64,000 bases of DNA, taken from NCBI GenBank assembly GCA_003021725.1, contig PXRA01000076.1, positions 13,490 to 77,489 of the forward strand, in the 5' to 3' direction. Each line of letters opens with the position of its first letter. Positions within the stretch are counted from its first letter, which is position 1. Made by a program: the position numbers and the translations under genes. The DNA is from Halobacteriales archaeon QH_8_64_26 (GTDB lineage Archaea; Halobacteriota; Halobacteria; Halobacteriales; Halococcaceae). Below, in pieces: positions 49,771 to 59,643 of the stretch. The notes beneath the pieces are model-generated. The model was given only the letters and a program-made list of their open reading frames with translations. It searched no databases and was not told where the DNA came from.

Positions 49771-50313
49771 ATGATGAGCGAAACCGAGACGGCGACGGTC
49801 GGCGGCGGTTGTTTCTGGTGTGTCGAGGCGGCCTTCGAGGAGATCGAGGGCGTCCAGGACGTTACCTCGGGCTATGCCGGTGGCGATACCGAGAACCCGA
49901 CCTACAGGGAGGTCTGTTCGGGCACGACCGGCCACGCCGAGGTCGTTCAGGTCGAGTACGACTCAGACGAACTGGCCTACAAGGACGTCTTAGAGGTCTT
50001 CTTTACCGTTCACGACCCGACGACCCGCGACCGGGAGGGCCCGGACGTCGGCTCGCAGTACCGGTCAGCGATCTACTACCACGACGAGGCCCAGCGCGAG
50101 ACGGTAGAACAGTTCATCGAGGAACTCGAAGCAGAAGGTGCCTACGACGATCAGATCGTCACGGAGGTCGAACGCTTAACGGAGTTCTACGCGGCCGAGG
50201 AGAAACATCAGAACTACTTCGCAAAGAACCCGGAGCAGCCGTACTGCACGGTGAACATCACGCCGAAAGTAAAGAAGGTCAGGGAGAAGTTCGCCGGCCA
50301 GGCAGCCGACTGA
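49771..50313 (+). CDS. msrA: Peptide methionine sulfoxide reductase A
   Basis: Reduces methionine-S-sulfoxide in proteins. The active-site GGCFWCVEAAF is near residue 10, followed by GVQDVTSGYAGG and GHAEVVQVEYD, all canonical. The usual HQNYF block is present (EKHQNYFAKNP). The 180-residue length fits MsrA. The gene begins with two in-frame ATGs (49771 and 49774). It marks the left edge of the following AT-richer, defence-related stretch. Confidence 0.95.
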   Translation: MMSETETATVGGGCFWCVEAAFEEIEGVQDVTSGYAGGDTENPTYREVCSGTTGHAEVVQVEYDSDELAYKDVLEVFFTVHDPTTRDREGPDVGSQYRSAIYYHDEAQRETVEQFIEELEAEGAYDDQIVTEVERLTEFYAAEEKHQNYFAKNPEQPYCTVNITPKVKKVREKFAGQAAD

Positions 50314-50427
50314 GCGAGCTTCGAACTCGATTTCGGGAGATCATATCATTGATTTTATGCTTAGCAGGGGCGCGGCGAATCTTCAGTCGCCATAATTACA
50401 TGAGAACCGTAGATCACTCGAAGTCGG

Positions 50428-51005
50428 ATGTCCCGAACGATCAAACTCACTGAGGGAGGAACGCGAAAAACTCGTTGCCGAAATCGATCCCGAGTTCCCT
50501 AAATACACCACCCAGGTCATGAATACGGCTAACCAGAATGCACAGGGTGCTCGTCCACTATTTGTCGGTCAAATGAGTGAAATTATCGAAGAATACAACA
50601 AAAGAATACCCAGACGGTGATTTCGAGGACTGACGAGAGTTCTACTACAGGGAGTATGACGGTGAAGAACGGATCGAAACGGCGAGTGAGAAGGTGTTCG
50701 AAATGGTCATAAAGATACGAGAAGCAACAGAAGAGATCGATGAAGAAATCGTACATCGGTGGATAGAAGACCTCGTTCTCTACAAGACCTATACCGGGCT
50801 CGGAAGAAACGAAGAAGCCATCTTCGAGAAACTGTCCGAAGAGTACGGAACAGAGTACTACCGTAGCACCCCTGAGGAAGAGTTGAGAGGAACCGGTGGG
50901 TATCTAAAAGACCAGTCGGTCTCGATCAAGCCAGAGACATACAGACGAAAAGGGCGACTACGAGAGGACATTCAAGCACCTATCGTATACTACGAAGAGT
51001 ATTAA
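50428..51005 (+). pseudogene. Broken MjaI-type restriction endonuclease (CTAG family)
   Basis: Three reading frames joined in order give a protein that I recognise as resembling R.MjaI. The first part is MSRTIKLTE. After one extra G at 50454-50456 it reads EEREKLVAEIDPEFPKYTTQ and ANQNAQGARPLFVGQMSEII. After one extra A in the AAAA run near 50600-50603 it reads YPDGDFED, then a TGA at 50631 where Trp would fit (REFYYREYD follows). An open 103-residue remainder has IEDLVLYKTYTGLGRNEEAI and DQSVSIKPETYRR. Base composition is lower in GC than the flanks. The intact gene would encode about 190 residues. The endonuclease should be inactive. Confidence 0.8.
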
Positions 51006-51117
51006 AAACAAATGGCTCGCTCAAGCTGCATCCCGACGAGCTGGATGCCTCTATGAATCGGTGATCGTACTGCGGCGTTGCGAAGGGTGTAATGGACTCG
51101 GTTAAGAACAACTGACA

Positions 51118-52221
51118 ATGGAAACTGACCATCGCATCGTAGTGGACGATTCACGCGAGATGAATGACGTTGAGGACGATTCCGTCGAACTCGTCGTCAC
51201 CTCTCCACCATACCCGATGATCGAAATGTGGGATAGTCTTTTCGAGCAACTCGATCCTGAGATCCACGCTCAGTTGAATGCAGGCGATGGACAAGCCGCA
51301 TTCGAATCGATGCACAGAGAACTCGATACGGTCTGGAGCGAGCTGAGTCGCGTGCTCGTTGATGGCGGTATCGCTTGTATCAATATCGGTGATGCAACCC
51401 GGAAGGTCGAAGACAGTTTTCGTGTCTATCAGAATCACTCACGCATCACCAACGCGTTCGAGCGACTCGGATTCGAACCATTGCCCGAACTACTGTGGCG
51501 AAAACCCGTCAACTCCGCAGCGAAATTCATGGGCAGTGGGATGCTCCCGCCGAACGCCTACGTTACCCTCGAACACGAATACATACTCGCCTTTCGAAAC
51601 GGAAAGAGCCGACGGGAATTCGAGCCGGGAGCCGAGCGTAGGTACAACTCTGCATATTTTTGGGAAGAGCGTAATAAATGGTTCTCGGATGTCTGGGAAG
51701 ACATCAGGGGTGAACTACAGAACCTCGATCGAGGCGAGCTGCGCGACCGGTCGGCCGCCTATCCCTTCGAGGTTCCCTACCGACTCGTCTGTATGTACAG
51801 CGTCTACGGTGACACCGTTTTGGACCCGTTCTGGGGGACCGGTACGAGTAGTCTCGCGGCGATGGTCGCCGGCCGGAACTCGATCGGTTATGAAATTGAG
51901 GACGAATTCACCCGAGTATTCGACGATCGAGTCCGAAGCGTGGCTGAATTTTCGGAGAACGTTATTCAGCAACGATTAGAGGCACACCGTGATTTCGTTG
52001 AACAGAAGGTCGATTCGGGACAGAGCTTCAATTACGAGGCTGAGAACTACGATTTCCCAGTGACGACGAAGCAGGAGAAGCCGCTCAAATTCTATGCTTT
52101 GCAGGACATCAGGGAAGCGGAAGACGGATATCGAGCCACTCACGAGGCCGTTGAGGGTGAGCGATTCACTATCGGTAGAAATTCGCAACCAAGCCGGGCA
52201 GCTTCGTTATCCGATTTCTGA
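51118..52221 (+). CDS. Beta-class DNA methyltransferase, MjaI/CTAG type
   Basis: A 367-residue SAM-dependent DNA methyltransferase. Catalytic motif IV is [11 protein letters not shown] near residues 27-37, and the SAM-binding motif I is [14 protein letters not shown] near 232-245. This order (IV then I) is the beta class, typical of N4-cytosine and some N6-adenine enzymes. The close context of an MjaI-type endonuclease relic and my memory of haloarchaeal CTAG methylases suggest CTAG as target. The gene is visibly less GC-rich than the flanks, suggesting acquisition. It appears intact and now lacks a working restriction partner. Confidence 0.85.
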   Translation: METDHRIVVDDSREMNDVEDDSVELVVTSPPYPMIEMWDSLFEQLDPEIHAQLNAGDGQAAFESMHRELDTVWSELSRVLVDGGIACINIGDATRKVEDSFRVYQNHSRITNAFERLGFEPLPELLWRKPVNSAAKFMGSGMLPPNAYVTLEHEYILAFRNGKSRREFEPGAERRYNSAYFWEERNKWFSDVWEDIRGELQNLDRGELRDRSAAYPFEVPYRLVCMYSVYGDTVLDPFWGTGTSSLAAMVAGRNSIGYEIEDEFTRVFDDRVRSVAEFSENVIQQRLEAHRDFVEQKVDSGQSFNYEAENYDFPVTTKQEKPLKFYALQDIREAEDGYRATHEAVEGERFTIGRNSQPSRAASLSDF

Positions 52222-52279
52222 AAGCTTTTACAGTGATATAGGCACAGCTCGACGCAACCTATGAGGAGAAACGGGTGCC

Positions 52280-53091
52280 GTCCTTGGTGGGATCGCCTGT
52301 ATCAACGTCGGCGACGCGACCCGGAAACTCGCGGATAGTTTTCGCGTCTATCAGAACCACTCGCGCATCACCGATGCATTCGAGGATCTCGGGTCCGAGC
52401 CGTTGCCCGAGTTGCTCTGGCGGAAACCGACGAACTCCGCGGCGGAGTTCATGGGCAGTGGGATGCTCCCGCCGAACGCCTACGTCACCCTCGAACACGA
52501 GTACGTACTCCTCTTCCGGAACGGGAAGCGCTCACGCGAATTCGAGCCCGGCTCCGAGCGCCGCTACGAGTCCGCGTACTTCTGTGAGGAACGAAACGAG
52601 TGGTTCTCCGATCTTTGGGAGGGAGTCAGGGGCGAACTCCGGGCGCTTGCGGGCGACGAGTCGTGCGACCGGTCGGCCGCCTACCCCTTTGAGATCCCCT
52701 ACCGGCTTACCTGTATGTACAGCGTCTACGGCGACACGGTGCTCGATCCCTTCTGGAGGACCGGGACGGGCAGTCTCGCGACGATGGTCGCCGGCCGGAA
52801 CTCGACGCCGAGTTCGTCCGGGCCTTCGACGAGCGCGTTCGAAACGTCCCCGAATTCTCGCGGAACGTTCTCCGGCAGCGACTAGTGGACCACCGGGCGT
52901 TCGTACGGGAGGAAGTCGAGTCGGGAGAGGGGTTCGCCTACGACGCGGAGTACTACGACGTTCCGGTCACGACCAGACGAGAGCAGTCGCTTCGGTTCTA
53001 CTCCGTCCACGACGTCGAGGTGATCGAAGGAGGATATCGAGCCGTTCACGAACCAGCCGTTAGCGAAGAGAGACCAATCGGAGAGAATTAG
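52280..53091 (+). pseudogene. Second, GC-rich copy of the CTAG-type methyltransferase, broken
   Basis: The reading is highly similar to residues about 80 onward of the preceding methyltransferase: [40 protein letters not shown]. The first about 80 residues, including the SPPY motif, are absent. Motif I reads DPFWRTGTG, with Arg where the first Gly should be. After MVAGRNS a deletion of about 20 bases shifts the frame, and the rest ([34 protein letters not shown]) continues in the new frame to 53091. The copy cannot be active. It is more GC-rich than its neighbour, like the host genome. Confidence 0.8.
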
Positions 53092-53127
53092 GAGCAAGAT
53101 CAGACCTCATCGTCCGGTTGCTGAACG

Positions 53128-53244
53128 CTACAGGTCTTCGGGAAGCGTCCGGCCGTTGTCGAGCAGTTCCGTACCGAATGTGAGGAGGCGGATCGATCGG
53201 GTCACGACGGCGACGAGTACACTGGTATCTAGGAAGACTCTCAT
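53128..53244 (-). pseudogene. PIN-domain (VapC-type) toxin stub
   Basis: A 38-residue frame. It begins MRVFLDTSVLVAVVTRS, the start of a PIN-domain ribonuclease with its first acidic residue (LDTSV). It then passes straight to LLTFGTELLDNGRTLPEDL, which looks like the family's C-terminus. The middle 80-100 residues with the other catalytic acids are deleted, in frame. Its ATG overlaps the antitoxin stop (ATGA), the usual coupling of such operons. Confidence 0.6.
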
Positions 53245-53387
53245 ATCCGCTCGCGCGTCTCGCGTACGGCCTCGACTGAGTCGACATCGACATCGATCGA
53301 TAAGTCGGCGAGGGCATCCCCGAGTGACTGATTGTCATCGTCGTCGGATCGAAGGTACTCCGCGAAGTCGTCCGCTATGAGGCTCAT
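53241..53387 (-). CDS. VapB-like antitoxin of the PIN-toxin stub
   Basis: A 48-residue acidic protein starting MSLIADDFAEYLRS and ending VEAVRETRERI, resembling the small antitoxins that haloarchaea place before PIN-domain genes. The open frame extends 26 codons upstream (53465), but that part looks unlike a protein start. The stop overlaps the toxin ATG. With the toxin deleted it is an orphan. Confidence 0.6.
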   Translation of the reverse strand: MSLIADDFAEYLRSDDDDNQSLGDALADLSIDVDVDSVEAVRETRERI

Positions 53388-53484
53388 GCCCCCTCGTTCG
53401 TCTTGCTCGGGCAAAAACCCGATCTCTCTCGACTTCGGGTTCGGCTCGGTGAACCGCTCGCTCACCGCGTTCGCTCGCGGATGC

Positions 53485-56400
53485 TCATTCGCCGACCGCC
53501 TCCTCCACGATTTCGATTTCCTCGTCGGTCAGTCCGTACAACTCGTAAACAATCTCGTCGATCAGGTCGTCGGTGCGCTCGATCTTCGCGTCTAACTCCG
53601 CGGCGCGCTCGGTGGCATCCCCATAGCGCTCCATGCCGTCGCGAACGTCGTCCAGTTTCGGCAGCGTGAGCGCTTCGAGTCGGTCCACAAGCGAATTCGT
53701 CTTCGTCGCCGTCTCGCGAAAGCCCGCGAAGCCGCCGGCCTCCTCGACGGCGTAGGGGACGAACGCAGCGACGAGCGCGGCCTGTGCGTCCTTGAGGTCG
53801 GCCACGCGCAGCGCGGGTTCGAGGTCGGTCTCGACCACGACGGAGCCGACCCGGAGGTTCTCGCGCGTCTCGGTCGTCTCGGTCAGGATGCTGTCGGCGA
53901 TGCCCGAGATGGGCATCGAAGAGAGGTCGGCGAGGGTTCGACCGTCGCCGTAGTTGGTGAGGTAGTCGGGAAGGTCTAAATTGATTGCCTCTTTTTGCTT
54001 TTCCAGAACATATCTCTGTTCAGCGTTATTGGCAACTTCTTCCGGTACCAGATCTGGAATCTTTAATTGTGATATGAGCGCTGGTTTGTAGGCTCGGAAT
54101 CCTCCCCGCTTTGGAGGGGAGATGCCCCTGTAAATGGCCTGTAAGAGTGTAGAATTGAGGATACCAAGCAGTCCATAGTAGCTTTCCTCCAAGTCAGATT
54201 TCAGCCGAATAGCTTTGACTTTCGTGTTGAAGAAATATTCTTCTCCTACATTGATGGTAAAATTGTTTGCATCAGAGATGTCTGGTGAGAGTATTTTGGG
54301 ATTACGATATAATTCCCGTTCCCGCTCTCTCTCCAGTTCGTACCACCTTCTACCCTTGCTCCCCACAGAAGGACGACTTTCTAATTCGGAACGGCTCTGT
54401 TCAAGATATCGCCACGTCTCTTCAAATTCCTGCTTAAGTCTGCCCTCCGGTATCGGTGAGTCGTTTCTATATGGATATATGCAGTAGAGAGTTGTGGTCG
54501 GCGAAGAATATCGCTTGATATCTTTTCCTTTGAGGAACGGGACCAGCAGCTCCTCGTCTAATCCCTCCGCTGTGTCTTCGTCAATAACGAAAATATCATT
54601 GAGGCCAGTCTTGATGCCCTCAGAAATGTGTGTGGAATATTCTTTCAGTGAATGAAACCTGTCTGGAATTGTAGAGATTACTTGTGCAATACCCGGAGGA
54701 ATAAGCGGCCAAGCTTCAGCAGACAGTTCATGATACGCGATAGTGTAGGATGGTACGGATTCTAAATTTTGTAAAGGCATGTCCTCTGAATCGGGAGTGT
54801 AAACTGTGAACTGTTCATTTTGAGAGGAGGCAGAAATTGAAAGGATACACACGTAATTAGTAGCACCGTCAAACACTTGTATATTTGATAGGTTTATTAA
54901 TTCTCGGATGGAATAGTTCTGGTTCTGGCTGAGGACCTCTCGAAGACCAGTACCATAATCACGGCGAGCAAACATTACTGGCTGTATGAACGATAGAGCA
55001 CCACGACAAACCGATAGCGACCGTTCGGTAAACAAGCAATATAAGTCCCATTTGCCGGTAGATGACTCGTACGCTATATCGAAATAATCCTTTAGCGCCG
55101 CTGATACGTCCTTCGTGCCAACATACGGCGGATTTCCAATCACCGAGTCGAACCCACTCCGTTCCGACTTCGATCCATCCCTATCGTAGAACACCTCTGG
55201 GAATTCTAATTTCCAGTGAAGGAAGTCCTGTTTAGCGGCGAGTGACTGTGCGGTATCGAACCACTCCGCTTCCTCCGCTTCAGCCCAGTCCGAATCGTCC
55301 TCCAGCGCCCCCGCCATCCGTTCGTACGCGCCGCCGGGAACGGAAAGCCCGAAGTCCTCGGCGGTTCGCACGTTCGCCATCGCCACCAGCCGCCGTCTGA
55401 GGTCGTCCTGCTCTATCTCGCGGTACTTGCGCTCCATGCGCTTCACGTCGTCTACGTCCTCGTTGTCGATCGCCAGGAACTCCCGATAGATCTCCATCAG
55501 GCGCTCGATGGTGCCCTCCCGGGTCGCGCCGAAGGTCGCGAGCGAAGACTGCTCGCCGTCGCCATGGGTGCCGTCGGTGCCCTCGTTGCTGCCGCTACCG
55601 GAAGCGTCCGATTCGAGTTCCTCGATGTCTTCGATGTCGCTCCCGACCAGCGAGTTGCCCGTCTTGAAGTGATGATCGAGAAAGGCGAGCGGGCGGTCGG
55701 CCGCCAAGGTCTCTAACCACATCGATAGCTTCGCCAGCTCCACGGCCATCCCGTTGAGGTCGACGCCGTAGATACACTCCTTTGCGATCTCCCGGCGGAC
55801 GTACTGCTCGTCCCAGTAGTACCCGAGCTCGGCATCGATCTCCCGCACCTCGCCCATGACTTCCTCGGCGAGAAAGCCCGTCGCCGTCGTCAGGAAGTGG
55901 CCGCTCCCCATCGCCGGGTCGAGGATATCGAGATCGGTCACCCGACGGAGAAAGGGTCCCAGGTACTCCTGGGTGCCGCGCTCGAAACCCTGGTCCAGGA
56001 GGTCCTCGCGGATCTCCTCGACCAGCGGCCCGACCGTCTCCTCGACGATATAGGTCACCACGTAATCGGGCGTGTAGTACGCGCCGGTCGCCTTGCGCTC
56101 GCCGTCGTCGTTGACGACATACAGTCCGCCCTCGGGCACCGTTTCGATCGCGTCGACGACGCTCACCTCGGTCGCCGGCTCCCAGACCTGGCTACCGTCG
56201 TCGGCGACCGCGGCATATTCCTCCGGCGCGATACGGAACTGGTGTTCGAGCAGACCCTCGTAGACGCTGCCGAGATGCCGGGTATCGAGATCGCCGTAGT
56301 CGGCGAGGACGTAGCGCCCCTCCTCGTTGCGCACCGTCGAGAGCCGGTAGATCACCTCCGCTAGGTAGCGGTTGCTGACCTGATGCTCGTCCAGGAAGGC

Positions 56401-57543
56401 GTGCTGCTCCCGATCGAAGAGCCCACCATTATAAGGCGGGATGCCGAGCGACGCCTCGCCCTCGTCGACGAGCCCGAAGAGATTATCCAGCCGGCTCCAC
56501 ATCCTTGTCGAGAACTCGCTGAACTCCTCGTCGAACCCCGTACCGGTCTCGCCGACGGCCTCGTGAATCTCCGAGCGTAGCGTATCGAGGCTGAACTCCT
56601 GGTCGTACTCCGCGGTAGCCTCGGGACCGTCGGGATCGATGAGGCCGCGTGACTCCGCATACAGCACGAACATCAGCCGGTAGAGCAGTACGAGGGACTG
56701 TTCTTTGAGTTCGTCGAGCGCCGCCTCGTCGGCGGGATCGATCCCCAAGTCGTTCGTTTCGAGGAAGCCACGGCCAAGCACCCGTAGGGCGGTGAAGACG
56801 TTGTCGTGGAGGTCCTCGCCGAGTTCCTGGGAAGCGGTCTCGCTTTCGGCCCACACCGTATCGAGGAAGGTCTCGCCCGCGGACTCGCGGAACGCGGCCG
56901 GTCGGAAGAAGGCGTAGAAGTACTTGAACGCCTCCAGGTCACCGCGTTCGAGTAGCTCCGGTAGGTCGACCTCGTAGTAGGTCTGGGTCTCGTAATCCTT
57001 CGTGCCGTACAAGCGCCACTTGCGGCCGTTCGTGAGGATTCCCCACTGGACACTCCCAGGTGTGCGCTCCAGGTAGTGTTTGATCTGGTGGGATGCGTTC
57101 CGGTACTGGCGCTGCTCGCTGAATTGTTCGGTGAAGTCGGCATCCCACTGCTTGGCTTCGACGAGCCCGACGCTGCCCGCAAAGAGGTCCGTCGTGTCGT
57201 CGCTCGATAGGTACACCTCGGCGGCGTCCCGTCGAGCGGCGTCGTCCTCGAAGAGCAAGGCGTCGACGTAGCCACCACCCTCCGGCAGCGTCGTCTCGAC
57301 CTGCGTGCCGAACCCGAGGATAGTGAGTACCTCATCGATCCAGTTGTCGATAAGCGGGTCCTCGTTGTACCCCGCTACCAGACTCCCTTCGTCCGCGTAT
57401 AGCGACCGCAGTTCCCCCATCGCCTCGCGGGCCGCCTCCTCGCAGTCCCACTCCTCTCGATCCTCCAGTCGCTCGTCCAGATAGTGACTCGAAAAGAGGT
57501 TCGAGTTGAGATACGGGCGTTCGGCAAGCGTCGCCTGACTCAT
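53485..57543 (-). CDS. Eco57I-type restriction-modification enzyme (nuclease-methyltransferase-specificity fusion)
   Basis: A 1352-residue enzyme. The N-terminus has a PD-(D/E)xK nuclease pattern: Asp94 in GYVDALLF, Glu129-x-Lys131 in LVEAKQW and a Q-x3-Y element at 153-157. A helical spacer follows. The N6-adenine methyltransferase has LDPAMGSGHFLTTA near 540 and NPPY near 804. The C-terminal part (about 810-1185) is a target recognition region and is strikingly AT-rich (about 53990-55120), whereas the ends are GC-rich. The last part is a Glu-rich helical segment. This is the build of type IIG/Eco57I or DrmMI/PglX-like proteins. Divergent from the helicase operon. Confidence 0.88.
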   Translation of the reverse strand: MSQATLAERPYLNSNLFSSHYLDERLEDREEWDCEEAAREAMGELRSLYADEGSLVAGYNEDPLIDNWIDEVLTILGFGTQVETTLPEGGGYVDALLFEDDAARRDAAEVYLSSDDTTDLFAGSVGLVEAKQWDADFTEQFSEQRQYRNASHQIKHYLERTPGSVQWGILTNGRKWRLYGTKDYETQTYYEVDLPELLERGDLEAFKYFYAFFRPAAFRESAGETFLDTVWAESETASQELGEDLHDNVFTALRVLGRGFLETNDLGIDPADEAALDELKEQSLVLLYRLMFVLYAESRGLIDPDGPEATAEYDQEFSLDTLRSEIHEAVGETGTGFDEEFSEFSTRMWSRLDNLFGLVDEGEASLGIPPYNGGLFDREQHAFLDEHQVSNRYLAEVIYRLSTVRNEEGRYVLADYGDLDTRHLGSVYEGLLEHQFRIAPEEYAAVADDGSQVWEPATEVSVVDAIETVPEGGLYVVNDDGERKATGAYYTPDYVVTYIVEETVGPLVEEIREDLLDQGFERGTQEYLGPFLRRVTDLDILDPAMGSGHFLTTATGFLAEEVMGEVREIDAELGYYWDEQYVRREIAKECIYGVDLNGMAVELAKLSMWLETLAADRPLAFLDHHFKTGNSLVGSDIEDIEELESDASGSGSNEGTDGTHGDGEQSSLATFGATREGTIERLMEIYREFLAIDNEDVDDVKRMERKYREIEQDDLRRRLVAMANVRTAEDFGLSVPGGAYERMAGALEDDSDWAEAEEAEWFDTAQSLAAKQDFLHWKLEFPEVFYDRDGSKSERSGFDSVIGNPPYVGTKDVSAALKDYFDIAYESSTGKWDLYCLFTERSLSVCRGALSFIQPVMFARRDYGTGLREVLSQNQNYSIRELINLSNIQVFDGATNYVCILSISASSQNEQFTVYTPDSEDMPLQNLESVPSYTIAYHELSAEAWPLIPPGIAQVISTIPDRFHSLKEYSTHISEGIKTGLNDIFVIDEDTAEGLDEELLVPFLKGKDIKRYSSPTTTLYCIYPYRNDSPIPEGRLKQEFEETWRYLEQSRSELESRPSVGSKGRRWYELERERERELYRNPKILSPDISDANNFTINVGEEYFFNTKVKAIRLKSDLEESYYGLLGILNSTLLQAIYRGISPPKRGGFRAYKPALISQLKIPDLVPEEVANNAEQRYVLEKQKEAINLDLPDYLTNYGDGRTLADLSSMPISGIADSILTETTETRENLRVGSVVVETDLEPALRVADLKDAQAALVAAFVPYAVEEAGGFAGFRETATKTNSLVDRLEALTLPKLDDVRDGMERYGDATERAAELDAKIERTDDLIDEIVYELYGLTDEEIEIVEEAVGE

Positions 57544-57828
57544 ATCGATATACTACATCGCTTCCCGGCAGTAGTATAGAGGTGACGGAGAGGAGGTTCG
57601 GCCGAAAGCCCGAACCACGCTGATCCGCCACGCAGGGAGCCCATCCCCTTCCGAAGCGGTAGGCCGAACTCGGATCGTCAAAGGACACCGACCGCCGACC
57701 GACTCACCAACCCGGCGACAGGCATCACAGCCGTTTCGTCCAGCGGTCGATAATCGGTCGGTTCGACTCGTTGAGAGGACGGTGCTCCGAAATACCTATT
57801 AGCACGGCTTAGTAGTTCCTGACAACGT
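57544..57828. other. Divergent intergenic region of the defence module
   Basis: 285 bases between the two outward-facing genes. The left gene starts in a CATATCGATATACT context with TATA-like elements close to its ATG. For the right gene, ATACCTATTAGC and CTTAGTAG lie within 45 bases of the start. No further gene is visible. Confidence 0.45.
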
Positions 57829-59643
57829 ATGGCCGACGACACGCGCGTCGACGTCCGGATCGACGTCGAGGACGACCCGGACCTGCTTGACTCGCTGGCG
57901 AGTGCGCGCAAGCGCTTCGAATCGGCCGCTTCCCACCTGTTGGGCATCGAAGCCGCCCGCCTCGAAACTGCCCAGACAGACGAGGGCCTGCGCTCGATCC
58001 GTCAGGTCGAAGAGCGCATCACCCTGCTCGAACACCAACTGAACGCCGCCCACCAAGCCTTATTCGGCATGGACGGCGGGGCCCTGTTCGCCGACGAGGT
58101 AGGTCTCGGGAAGACCATCGAGGTCGGCATCGTGCTCAAGGAGATGGCCGTGCGGGGCACCCACCAGTCGGTACTGCTGTTGACGCCGGCCCAGCTGGCG
58201 ACCCAGTGGCGCGAGGAACTCCGCAGTAAGTTCGGCCTGGCGTTCGCCTCGCCGACCGATAACGACTTCGAGGGCTTCGCGTCCCACGATCGGATCGTCG
58301 CGAGCATCGACACGGCGAAGGCCGAGCGCTTCCGGGATGCCGTCACCGATCGCGACTGGGACGTCGTGGTACTCGACGAGGCGCATTACGTCAGGAACGA
58401 CGACACCGAGCGCTGGGCCCTCTTGGACGAGTTGTCCTACGAGTACGCCTTCTTCGCGACCGCGACCCCGGTTCAGAACGACATCACCGACCTCTATAAT
58501 ATCGTGAACCTGCTCCGACCGGGGGCACTCGGCACCGAAGCGGAGTTCGCACAGCGCTACGTCACCGACGAAGCGACCGGCGAGGTCGCGAACGCCGGGG
58601 CCCTCCAGCGGGAGTTGGGCGAGGTGATGATCCGCAACAAGCGCGACGACACGGCCATCGATTTCACCCACCGCCGGATCAAGACCAATACGCTGACCCC
58701 GACCGAGGGAGAACGCGCGCTCTACGAGGCGGTTACCGACTACGTCCGGACGCACTACGCCGAGGAAGGTGCCCAACACCTCGTCTTGCTCACCCTCCAG
58801 AAGGAAGTCGTGAGCAGCCCCTGGGCGGTGCTCGGCACCGTCGAGGGGTGGCTCGCGGGCGACGGCGAGCGCAGTGGCGGCGAGGCAAGCGTCGAGGACG
58901 CCGCGATCGGCCTCGAAAGCGAGACGGGAGGGGAGAGCCAGGCCGAAGCCGAGGCCGGAGCCGAGATCGACGCCGAGGACAGGGAGGGCGAGCGTTGTTC
59001 GCTGACCGCCGCCGAGCGCGAGCAGCTCGAGGAGATCGAGCGGTTGGCGAACGCGATCGGGGAGACGAGCAAGCAGCGCTACCTCCGGGAGATCGTCACC
59101 CAGGCCTCCGAGAGCGTCGAGAAAGGGCGGGTGATGGTCTTCACGCAGTTCCGTGCGACCCAGCGGGGGATCGTTCGCGCCACCGAGGAACTCGGGGTTC
59201 CGGTGCACGCGGTCAATGGAAGCCACCCGAGCACGAAGAAAGACGAGATCGTGGGCGAGTTCGAAGAACGGGGCGGCGTGCTCGTGACGACGGACTCGAT
59301 CAGCGAAGGACGCAATATGCAGTTCTGTAACTTGCTCGTGAACTACGACCTGCCCTGGAACCCCATGAGCGTCGAACAGCGCATCGGCCGGATCGACCGG
59401 ATCGGCCAGGATCGGGAAGTGTTCGTCTTCAACTTAGCACTCGAAGACACCGTCGAGGAGTACGTCTTGGAGAAGCTGTATGGAAAGATCGATCTGTTCA
59501 CCCAGACGGTCGGCGATCTCAAGGACGTCCTCTCGACGATGGAACGTCGAGGCGATGGCCGTGGACTTGGAGGAGAATCGCGAGGCCGCCGAGAAGCTGC
59601 AGGACTTCAACGGGTCGGTCTTCGAGAGCTTCGAGTTCGGTAG
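57829..59643 (+). CDS. SNF2/RapA-type DEAH helicase (3' end frameshifted)
   Basis: A SF2 translocase of 604 residues in this frame. After an approximately 55-residue helical N-terminus the motifs are LFADEVGLGKTIEVG (near 84-98), VLLLTPAQL, VVLDEAHYVRND (near 180), FFATATPVQND, then VMVFTQFRAT, VTTDSISEGRNMQF and EQRIGRIDRIGQD near 515. An acidic insert of about 45 residues lies near 345-390. The last about 30 residues (after base 59545) are Arg/Gly-rich and out of character. The native C-terminus continues in the next frame (see next entry). Probably drives DNA translocation for the methyltransferase module. Confidence 0.9.
   Translation: MADDTRVDVRIDVEDDPDLLDSLASARKRFESAASHLLGIEAARLETAQTDEGLRSIRQVEERITLLEHQLNAAHQALFGMDGGALFADEVGLGKTIEVGIVLKEMAVRGTHQSVLLLTPAQLATQWREELRSKFGLAFASPTDNDFEGFASHDRIVASIDTAKAERFRDAVTDRDWDVVVLDEAHYVRNDDTERWALLDELSYEYAFFATATPVQNDITDLYNIVNLLRPGALGTEAEFAQRYVTDEATGEVANAGALQRELGEVMIRNKRDDTAIDFTHRRIKTNTLTPTEGERALYEAVTDYVRTHYAEEGAQHLVLLTLQKEVVSSPWAVLGTVEGWLAGDGERSGGEASVEDAAIGLESETGGESQAEAEAGAEIDAEDREGERCSLTAAEREQLEEIERLANAIGETSKQRYLREIVTQASESVEKGRVMVFTQFRATQRGIVRATEELGVPVHAVNGSHPSTKKDEIVGEFEERGGVLVTTDSISEGRNMQFCNLLVNYDLPWNPMSVEQRIGRIDRIGQDREVFVFNLALEDTVEEYVLEKLYGKIDLFTQTVGDLKDVLSTMERRGDGRGLGGESRGRREAAGLQRVGLRELRVR

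Noticed and set aside
58060..59226. Long minus-strand frame inside the helicase gene
   Set aside because: The helicase motifs are unambiguous on the plus strand. The minus frame has no start context or motifs.
59530..59560. Programmed ribosomal frameshift in the helicase
   Set aside because: No slippery heptamer or evident downstream stem is found at the switch. A mutation or sequencing error is simpler.
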